Assembly (NCBI GenBank): GCA_030429545.1
Contig: JAUIFF010000026.1
Span: 1-48,445 of the forward strand
Direction of reading: 5' to 3'
Source: Polyangia bacterium
GTDB taxonomy: Bacteria; Myxococcota_A; Polyangia; Nannocystales; Nannocystaceae
DNA: 48,445 bases
The notes under the pieces are model-generated. The model saw nothing but the letters and a program-made list of their open reading frames with translations, searched no databases and was not told the origin of the DNA. Made by a program: the position numbers and the translations under genes. Shown one piece after another: positions 42,011-48,445 of the stretch (its first letter is position 1; each line of letters opens with the position of its first letter).

Positions 42011-44127
42011 GTTTGTTGTCGCCGCTGTTGCTGCTGGGGCTCATCGGCCTTGCGCTCCCGGTTATCGCCCACTTCCTCGGGCGTGAACGGCCGCGCCCGT
42101 TGCAGTTGGCGAGCCGCCGGTTTGTCTCGCCCCAGGGCGAGGTCCTCACCCATCGCAGGCAGCTGCGCGACCGGGCACTGTTGGCCCTGCGGCTGCTGTT
42201 GCTCGCACTTGTTGTATTTGCACTTTCTCGGCCGACCACACTGGCGCCGAGCCGGATGAATCTGGTGGCCACACCCCACGACGCCGTGATTGTGGTGGAT
42301 GTCTCGCAGAGCATGTTGGTTTCGACATCCCGTGGGCAGCAACTGGCACGGGCGATCGAGGCTGTCGAAGCACTTGTATCTGCACTTCCGGCCGGGAGCC
42401 GGGTTGGCCTGGTGACCACCGATCCCCTCGCGCCACCGCTGCCACTTTCGCCAGCGCTCGAGCGCCCGGGGCAGTGGTTGACGCGTGAGCTCGAGGACGG
42501 GGGGATTCGCCACGGTTCTTGGACCCTGGCCTCGGCGCTGCCGCGGGCGACCGACCTGTTTTCAGGCGACGAGCAGGCTCCCCAGGTGATCTACGCGATC
42601 GGCGATGGGACTGCGCGGGGGCTCGCTAGCCTCCCACAAACTGGGCGCGTGGGTGTGGCTGTGGTGCCGGTCCCGATTTTTGAGGCACTCGCCGAAGACC
42701 CGCTCGATGCCGCGATTGCCGAGCATGTCGGGATCGAAGCTGTGACCTGGGAACCTGCGCGGGAGGTCGATCCACGTGCGGTCCGGATCACGGGTCGGGT
42801 GCGTCGACACGCCGGGTATCCCGCGGCTGAAGACGAAGACGTGCGGGTGCGTGAGGTCGGGGTCGAGCTCGAAGTTGCCGGGACCAAGGTCGGCCGGACC
42901 CAGGTCAGCCTCACCGGCTTCGACTCCGAGGGATTTTCGTTTGTGCATACACTCAGTCCGACAGACGGACCGGTTGCCGCCGCGGTTTCCCTGGCGCTGC
43001 CAAGCCCCGATCCGCTGCCCGGCGACGATCGGTTTCCCCTGTGGATCGCGGCCCAACAACGCATTCAGGTGATTGTTGTCAACGGCGATCCGAGCGAGTT
43101 GCGGGCCCACGACGAGGTGTTTTTTTTGGCGACGGCCCTGCATTCGGTCGATGCCCAACACGCCTTTGAAATTCACGGGCGGGCGCCCGAGCAACTCGAG
43201 CAGAGCCTGCGGGACAAGGGCCCCGAGGCACTGGCCGAGGTCGACGTGTTGATCCTCGCCAACGTCGCGGCCTTCGACGAAGACGTCATGCCGGCCCTGC
43301 GTACTGCGGTGGAAGCAGGTTTGGGGCTGTGGGTCACGGTCGGCGATCGGGTGACGAGCGATGCCTACAACGACCGGTTTGGCGGCCTGTTGCCACTGCG
43401 CCTGCGCGAGCCGATGACAGCGGGGACCGCCCCGGGACAGGCCACGGCTCGCAGCGAGGGCATGGCACCGGCAGACCTCGCCCATCCGGCACTGCAAGGC
43501 CTCGAAAGTGATTTGGGTGTTGCAGGTACACAGACCCGGCGGTTGTTTTTGCTGGAGCCCGATCCCGAAGCGGCCCACGAGGTTGCCCTGAGTTTTCAAA
43601 GCGGTGCGCCGGCCCTGTTGACCCACGAAGTCGGGCGCGGTCGGGTTGCGTTGTTGGCAACATCGATCGACCGGGATTGGTCGGACCTCCCGCTGCGGCC
43701 CGGGTTTGTCCCGCTGGCAGAACGCACGATCGACTATCTCGCCGGTGGCCGCCGCAGCGCTGGCCGGGCGCAGTTACACATCGGCGATGTCCGAGTGACT
43801 GCGGGTGATGCCCCGGTCCTGGTGATCGGCCCCGACCAGTCGCGCACGTCGATCATTCCCGATGACGACGAGGTGTTGCGTTTTGATAAAACCCACCTGG
43901 TCGGGACCTATCGCGTCGAGCGCGACGGACAGCTCGAAGATGTGTTTTCGGTCGTCTCCGACCGTCGAGAAAGTGTGCTGAGTGCGCCCTCACAGGCAAC
44001 TGGCGCCGGCCGTCCGGTCGGCGCGGGGCAGAGTTTGGTACGCAGTCCAAAGTGGCGTTGGCTGGTGCTCCTGGGAGCCGTTGCTCTGGCGATCGAGGCG
44101 GTGATTCGCCGGCGGCGGGCGTCCTAG
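42007..44127 (+). CDS. BatA/CoxE-operon membrane VWA-like protein
   Basis: A 706-residue membrane protein. The N-terminal BatA-type segment (LLSPLLLLGLIGLALPVIAHFLGRE, residues 3-25 or so; second helix RALLALRLLLLALVVFALSR) precedes a VWA domain (AVIVVDVSQSMLVS, MIDAS-like DVSQS). A long region follows with a glutamine-amidotransferase-like fold (VLILANVAAFDEDVMPALRTAV; HEVGRGRVALLATSID), and a C-terminal transmembrane helix (WRWLVLLGAVALAIEAVI). This matches the large BatA-like proteins encoded after MoxR and DUF58. GTG 42007 has GGAGG upstream. Three exact motif copies and one variant occur inside. The 137-base gap after it contains a motif variant at 44235 only. Confidence 0.82.
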   Translation: MSLLSPLLLLGLIGLALPVIAHFLGRERPRPLQLASRRFVSPQGEVLTHRRQLRDRALLALRLLLLALVVFALSRPTTLAPSRMNLVATPHDAVIVVDVSQSMLVSTSRGQQLARAIEAVEALVSALPAGSRVGLVTTDPLAPPLPLSPALERPGQWLTRELEDGGIRHGSWTLASALPRATDLFSGDEQAPQVIYAIGDGTARGLASLPQTGRVGVAVVPVPIFEALAEDPLDAAIAEHVGIEAVTWEPAREVDPRAVRITGRVRRHAGYPAAEDEDVRVREVGVELEVAGTKVGRTQVSLTGFDSEGFSFVHTLSPTDGPVAAAVSLALPSPDPLPGDDRFPLWIAAQQRIQVIVVNGDPSELRAHDEVFFLATALHSVDAQHAFEIHGRAPEQLEQSLRDKGPEALAEVDVLILANVAAFDEDVMPALRTAVEAGLGLWVTVGDRVTSDAYNDRFGGLLPLRLREPMTAGTAPGQATARSEGMAPADLAHPALQGLESDLGVAGTQTRRLFLLEPDPEAAHEVALSFQSGAPALLTHEVGRGRVALLATSIDRDWSDLPLRPGFVPLAERTIDYLAGGRRSAGRAQLHIGDVRVTAGDAPVLVIGPDQSRTSIIPDDDEVLRFDKTHLVGTYRVERDGQLEDVFSVVSDRRESVLSAPSQATGAGRPVGAGQSLVRSPKWRWLVLLGAVALAIEAVIRRRRAS

Positions 44128-44264
44128 CAGCGCGGAGTTTGTCGACACCCGTTGGTTATCGACTCGGGCTCAGCGCGGCGTAGGTGTCCGCCCCGACAGC
44201 TCGAACCCAACCCCGTGGCATACATCGCTATCTATGTGTGTACATATTTCCTGGGCGGCGAGGC

Positions 44265-44837
44265 TCACGGTTGTTCTTTTACCTCCGCCTTAGCTTCCGT
44301 GGGCGTCTTTGCATCCTCAGGCGGCGTGGCCTCGAGTGCATTGTCGGGCAGGCGCTTATACGCGGGGGACCACATCATCATGCCTCCTCCACCCATCATC
44401 CGACTTCCCGAGTAGTTGCAAAGCGCCTGCATCGGTGAGCCTGTAAACTTTGGGACAGGTGGCTTGGCCCTCACCAACTCGACCATACAATCCGAGACGG
44501 GTTTGGGGGCGCTGCCGGTGTAGCTCACGCTGTGGATGCTGCCGTCCTTGGCGATGTCGACTGTGACAGTGCCATCGATCGAGCCGTGCTTTTTGAACTT
44601 GTCGTAGCAGGACATCAGTTCACTTTCGACACAGACGTGCCCGAGGAAAACTTCCTCGGCGGGCGCCTGGGGCTTTTCGGGCTTGGCAGCCGGCGTGTCT
44701 TTGTCCGCGGTTTGGGTCGGTGGTTTTTTATCTTCTGCCCCCGAGTCGCAGCCACAGATGAGCGCAGTCGCTACGAGTACAGCGGCGGGAGCAGGTAGAC
44801 GCGCAGTAAAATGCTTGCACAACTCAAGTAACGACAC
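44265..44837 (-). CDS. Lipoprotein with TonB/AgmX-like C-terminal part
   Basis: A 190-residue lipoprotein. GTG 44837 is fixed by a strong ribosome-binding site (GGAGGA, about 6 bases upstream) and gives a signal with lipobox (AVLVATALICGC). After a Lys/Pro/Ala-rich spacer comes a domain (ESELMSCYDKFKKHGSIDG, TVTVDIAKDGSIHSVSYTG, VSDCMVELVRAKPPVPKF) resembling the AgmX/PglI C-terminal domain, as in the Sel1-repeat protein. The Met/Gly-rich MMGGGGMMMW segment follows. Periplasmic; role unknown. Divergent from the kinase at 44906. Confidence 0.72.
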   Translation of the reverse strand: MSLLELCKHFTARLPAPAAVLVATALICGCDSGAEDKKPPTQTADKDTPAAKPEKPQAPAEEVFLGHVCVESELMSCYDKFKKHGSIDGTVTVDIAKDGSIHSVSYTGSAPKPVSDCMVELVRAKPPVPKFTGSPMQALCNYSGSRMMGGGGMMMWSPAYKRLPDNALEATPPEDAKTPTEAKAEVKEQP

Positions 44838-44905
44838 GACGTCCTCCAAGGTTGTGCTGATACTATCGCGTCGGCCAGCAAAAGTTGGCAATTTCGAGGA
44901 GCTCG

Positions 44906-46222
44906 ATGCCCGGACAACACAACCAGATGTTTCGCGGGGAGAACGGTACCTGGGAGGTCGTCTCCAAACTCGGCTCGGGTGGTCAGGGGGTGACGTGGGC
45001 CGCTCGCAATGCCGCGACCGGCGACGCGGCTGTGCTCAAGGAGATGCGAATCGAGCAGATTGACGACTGGAAGGCGCTCGAATTGTTTGAGCGCGAAGTC
45101 GAAGCTTTGGCGGCACTCGACCACCCGGGGATCCCACAGCTGCTCGATCGCGTGGTCGAAGACGGACGAACTGTGGCGATCGTGCAGACATTCGTCGAGG
45201 GTGAGGACCTCGCAAGCCGTTTGAAAAAAGGCCCGATGGCGCCCGACAGGTTTAAACAGGCCCTGCGAGAATCCCTCGAAATTTTGGTGTACTTACATAG
45301 TCGTGTGCCGCCACTTGTGCACCGCGATATCAACCCAAAAAATATTATGCTCGGTGCGCGGACGTGGCTCATCGACTTTGGTGCGGTGCGGTTTGGCCAC
45401 GCGACCAACCTAACCTCAGTCGGAACCTTCGGCTATATGGCGCCCGAGCAGGTTATGGGCCGACCGACGCCGGCCTCGGACGTGTTCAGCTTGGGGATGA
45501 GTTTTTTGGCGCTTGCGGTCCGCCGCGATGCTTCCGAGTTTCCGATGGATCCGGGCAGCGGACAGGTCGATGTCGATACACTTCTTGAACGCGCCGGGCT
45601 CAAGGGCGCGCTGCGACATGTCCTGTGGGCCATGACAAGGCCCGGGGTCGCCGAGCGTCTGAGCGACCCGCTCGAGGCGCTGCGACTGCTCGATACACAG
45701 CCACCACTCCAGCCGCAAAAACCCGTGCTCCCCCGTGAACCACTGCGACCGGTTCCTCAGCAGGTAATCCGTTCGACCCGCAGCATGAGGTCGCCGGCCG
45801 TGTACTTGCTGATTGTTCCGGCTGTGATGGCCCTTGTGGGAGGGCTTTGGTTTGTCCTTGCCGAAGAGGAACCTGAACTTCGTGCCGTCCCGTTCGAGGT
45901 TCCCGAAAAGCCGGTTCCCGTCACCCCCCCGCCAGCCGAGACTCCGATCGAAGCTTCGCCGACGCCAGTGCCACAGGCGCAACCGAGCGTGCCAAGTCCG
46001 ACCGAAGTCGTCGAACTCACCACCGAGAATTCGGCCGAACTCGAGCTTTTGAGCAATCCCCCATCGAGTGTGTTTATCGGGGGTAAGCGTGTGGGGACGA
46101 CGCCACTCAAAGTGCGTCGCGCGTTCGGGCCAGTCCAACTCGAATTTCGGCTCGCCAACGGGCGAACAATCCGACGCGAGCTGATGCTGATCGAAGATGA
46201 AAAGCTGGTGGTGAAGTTCTAA
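44906..46222 (+). CDS. Membrane Ser/Thr protein kinase with PEGA domain
   Basis: A 438-residue kinase with ribosome-binding site GAGGAG before ATG 44906. N-terminal catalytic domain: LGSGGQGVTWAA, AVLKEMR, Glu helix, LVHRDINPKNIMLG, LIDFGAVRFG, GTFGYMAPEQV, SDVFSLGMSF; all key residues present. A transmembrane helix (about 301-321, LLIVPAVMALVGGLWFVL) is followed by a Pro/Glu-rich spacer. A C-terminal PEGA domain (SNPPSSVFIGGKRVGTTPLK) would sit outside the membrane. Probably transmits an envelope signal to cytoplasmic targets. Motif 45288 is the only coding copy in the second codon position on the plus strand. Confidence 0.88.
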   Translation: MPGQHNQMFRGENGTWEVVSKLGSGGQGVTWAARNAATGDAAVLKEMRIEQIDDWKALELFEREVEALAALDHPGIPQLLDRVVEDGRTVAIVQTFVEGEDLASRLKKGPMAPDRFKQALRESLEILVYLHSRVPPLVHRDINPKNIMLGARTWLIDFGAVRFGHATNLTSVGTFGYMAPEQVMGRPTPASDVFSLGMSFLALAVRRDASEFPMDPGSGQVDVDTLLERAGLKGALRHVLWAMTRPGVAERLSDPLEALRLLDTQPPLQPQKPVLPREPLRPVPQQVIRSTRSMRSPAVYLLIVPAVMALVGGLWFVLAEEEPELRAVPFEVPEKPVPVTPPPAETPIEASPTPVPQAQPSVPSPTEVVELTTENSAELELLSNPPSSVFIGGKRVGTTPLKVRRAFGPVQLEFRLANGRTIRRELMLIEDEKLVVKF

Positions 46223-46348
46223 TGAACGACCGCGCTTTGGCGATGTGTAAGATCGCAGCCCGATGTCACTCACGCACGGCGTGACGACGGCGAAAGCGGC
46301 CCACGAGCTTTTTGACCGGCGCAAGTCCGGGGGGTGTACGCTCGGCGA

Positions 46349-48445
46349 ATGTTTAGACGCAATTGGGTCGTGTTGGGAGTTGCTGTGTTCCCGGTCCTCG
46401 CCTGCGGGAACGGTGGCGAACAGTCGAGTGACAGCTCCGAGGTGGGCAGCGAAACCGCCACGGCCGGGCCGACTTCCGATGCCACCGATTCGACTGACTC
46501 TGGGACCATGTCTGGGAGTTCGGAGACCGACAGCAGCGGGTCCGACAGCGCATCGATGACCAACGCGTCGATGACCGATCCAACCACCGTCGGTCCAACC
46601 GAAACCGAAACCGAAACCGATCCGACGACCGAGCCGACGGAGAGCGGGCCAACAACGTCCGCATCGGATACCGAAACCGACACCGACGGCGAATGCCACG
46701 ACCCCGAGTGTTGTGAACCAGAGGCGGTCTTTTGTGCTGATATTTGCTGTCCAGTCGGCGACGTCTGCTCTTTCAAAGAATGTGTCACCCCCGGTGCAGA
46801 GTGTGAAGAGTCGAGCGACTGCAATGAAGGGGAGTACTGCGAGTTTACCCTCGGCGAAACCGAAATGATGCCACCCGACCCGATGTGTATGGGCGGCGTG
46901 ATGGTGCCCAACGGTAAGTGTTTGCCCAAACCGCCCCTGTGTGGCCCCAACGATCCACCGCAGGATCCCAACGATCCGGAGTGTCTTCAAAGTTGCGAGT
47001 ATCAGCCGACAGAAAACATCTCTGTCGAAGTCAAATACGCCTGGGGTGGAAAGATCACGCCTCCATACGATACGGACATTATGATGACGCCGATCGTCAT
47101 TCAGCTCGACGACGACGACTGCGATGGCAAGGTGACCGAGCGCGACATTCCAGAGATTGTGTTCTCGACGTTTAACGGTAGCTACGACAACTTCGGGACC
47201 CTGCATGCGATCTCGATCGTCGACGGTGAGGTGATCGAGAAGTGGGCCGTCGCCAATGTACTCAATGCTACTAAACAACTCGCCGGTGGTAACATCGATG
47301 GGCTGCCGGGTAACGAGGTGGTCGGCTGTGGCCAAGACGGGAGCCCGCGGGCTTTCTCGGGTGACGGCTCATTGCTGTGGACAGCGCCACCAACCGCCTG
47401 TGTGATGCCCTCGATCGCCGATCTCGACGCCGACGGATCGCCCGAAGTGATTGTCGAAGGGGCGATCCTCAACGGGGCAGATGGCACCATAAAAGCCACT
47501 TTTTCCGAGCCGCTGGCGACCTCGTTTGTGGTGAGTGACCTCGACGACGACGGCGAACTCGACATTGTCACCGGCAGCCAGGGGTTTCACGCCGACGGGA
47601 CATTGTTTGTAGATACAGCAATGGCCAACCAGACTGCGTTCCCGAACGATCCGGACTGGAAGAGCCCGTGGCCGGCGCTCGCCGACTTCGATGGCGACCT
47701 CAGCCCCGAGGTGGTCGTGATCGACAACCTCAATCACGCCCTTTCGATGTGGCGCTACGATGAAAACATGCCGGGTAATTTTGAGATTGTTCGCAGCCCG
47801 GTCGACATCAACGGCCCGTTGCCACCGGCGCTATGCCCCAACGGCTCGTGGGGCAATACCCACGGCGGAGGCCCTCCGACCATCGCCGACTTCGATGGCG
47901 ATGGCACCCCCGATGTCGGGACCGCGGGTGGGGTCGGCTATGCGGTGTTTTCGGGGGAAAAACTGATCGACGACCAGGTCCCCGGGCCCGAAACCCTGCT
48001 GTGGATCAACCAGACGACAGACTGCTCGTCGGCGTCGACCGGCTCATCGGTGTTTGACTTCGACGGCGACGGCAAGGCCGAAGTCGTTTACTCGGACCAG
48101 CTGTACCTTCGCGTATACGATGGCACAACAGGTGATACATTGGTCGAGCGCTGCAACACGACGGCGACGTTGATGGAGTATCCGCTCGTTGCCGATGTCG
48201 ACAACGACGGCCAAGCTGACATCGTTGTGATTTCCAACGCCTATTCACAGGTTTGTTTAGAGAATAATGTCAACAAACAGGCCGGGGTCCGTGTATTTGG
48301 GCCCACCTCTGGCCAGTGGGTCCGCACCCGTCGGGTGTGGAACCAACACGCCTATCATGTCACCAATATCGAAGAAAGTGGCGAAGTTCCGATCGCAGAG
48401 GTGTCAAACTGGCTGGCCCCTGGACTCAACAATTTTCGTCAAAAC
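46349..48445 (+). CDS. FG-GAP/VCBS-repeat lipoprotein, truncated by window end
   Basis: Open from ATG 46349 to the last base (699 codons, no stop). A lipoprotein signal (VLGVAVFPVLAC) leads to a Ser/Thr/Asp/Glu linker of about 95 residues (ETETETDPTTEPTE). A Cys-rich section follows (CHDPECCEPEAVFCADICC), then an FG-GAP/integrin-type beta-propeller with Ca-binding loops (IADLDADGSPEVIVEG, VSDLDDDGELDIVTG, LADFDGDLSPEVVVID, IADFDGDGTPDVG, VADVDNDGQADIVVI). These propellers are common in large secreted myxobacterial proteins, where they probably bind surfaces or partners. The end of the protein lies beyond the window. Long minus-strand ORFs across it are shadows. Confidence 0.82.
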   Translation, partial: MFRRNWVVLGVAVFPVLACGNGGEQSSDSSEVGSETATAGPTSDATDSTDSGTMSGSSETDSSGSDSASMTNASMTDPTTVGPTETETETDPTTEPTESGPTTSASDTETDTDGECHDPECCEPEAVFCADICCPVGDVCSFKECVTPGAECEESSDCNEGEYCEFTLGETEMMPPDPMCMGGVMVPNGKCLPKPPLCGPNDPPQDPNDPECLQSCEYQPTENISVEVKYAWGGKITPPYDTDIMMTPIVIQLDDDDCDGKVTERDIPEIVFSTFNGSYDNFGTLHAISIVDGEVIEKWAVANVLNATKQLAGGNIDGLPGNEVVGCGQDGSPRAFSGDGSLLWTAPPTACVMPSIADLDADGSPEVIVEGAILNGADGTIKATFSEPLATSFVVSDLDDDGELDIVTGSQGFHADGTLFVDTAMANQTAFPNDPDWKSPWPALADFDGDLSPEVVVIDNLNHALSMWRYDENMPGNFEIVRSPVDINGPLPPALCPNGSWGNTHGGGPPTIADFDGDGTPDVGTAGGVGYAVFSGEKLIDDQVPGPETLLWINQTTDCSSASTGSSVFDFDGDGKAEVVYSDQLYLRVYDGTTGDTLVERCNTTATLMEYPLVADVDNDGQADIVVISNAYSQVCLENNVNKQAGVRVFGPTSGQWVRTRRVWNQHAYHVTNIEESGEVPIAEVSNWLAPGLNNFRQN

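Noticed and set aside
45416..47335. 639-codon minus-strand ORF across the kinase and FG-GAP genes
   Set aside because: Both plus-strand genes have diagnostic motifs in this stretch; the antisense frame has none.
487..47617. Explaining the iterated motif as cyanobacterial HIP1 or a Pasteurellaceae/Neisseria uptake sequence
   Set aside because: Those consensus sequences (GCGATCGC, AAGTGCGGT, GCCGTCTGAA) differ clearly; only the style of iteration is similar.

Overview
The window is about 48.4 kb of GC-rich bacterial chromosome (roughly two thirds G+C by eye). It is densely packed with monocistronic genes on both strands. Many secreted lipoproteins carry a lipobox followed by a Thr/Asp/Glu/Pro linker (repeats such as TTEDP), and there are eukaryote-type Ser/Thr kinases, FHA, PilZ, FG-GAP and Cys-rich modules. 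This combination points to a myxobacterium of the Nannocystineae type (inference from architecture; no 16S or tRNA is present). I see no transposase, integrase, phage gene, CRISPR array, tRNA or rRNA.

Layout. 1-9.3 kb: an FAD amine-oxidase/phytoene-desaturase-like enzyme, an IgGFc-binding-domain lipoprotein, a Tat-exported peptidoglycan amidase divergent from a bacterial expansin, an AtoE-type short-chain fatty-acid transporter divergent from a Sel1-repeat lipoprotein, and a small lipoprotein. 9.5-12.8 kb: a large fusion of PilZ, YcgR-like, alpha/beta-hydrolase and methyltransferase domains. 12.9-21.1 kb: a GH123/DUF4091-like lipoprotein, a Spy-like lipoprotein, a GST-like protein, a TyrA-chorismate mutase fusion, an FHA protein and a two-gene lipoprotein operon. 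21.2-30.7 kb: a membrane pseudokinase with a degenerate receiver domain, a Cys-rich lipoprotein, a DUF2505-like protein, an LPG-synthase/UPF0104 membrane protein, a Cys-rich lipoprotein with a ferritin-like domain, a membrane protein of unknown function and a soluble Ser/Thr kinase. 30.9-32.3 kb: a 1.3-kb degenerate tandem-repeat array between convergent genes. 32.3-39.6 kb: an MlaF-like ATPase, a DUF547 protein, an Ala/Pro/Lys-rich membrane protein, tandem hairpin repeats, a VWA lipoprotein and two linker lipoproteins. 39.8-44.1 kb: a MoxR-DUF58-BatA-like operon with a tiny coupled ORF inside it. 44.2 kb to the end: a small lipoprotein divergent from a Ser/Thr kinase with a PEGA tail, then an FG-GAP lipoprotein that runs off the window.

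The most striking signal is not a gene. A short degenerate palindrome, TGYANNTRCA, recurs 44 times by my count, in genes on both strands, in all three codon phases, between genes, and once in most units of the tandem array. From base composition I expect about one. It looks like a genome-wide highly iterated site (comparable in style to cyanobacterial HIP1, but a different sequence) and is the best candidate for an undescribed system: a nucleoid-protein site, a methylation site or a chromosome-organisation signal.
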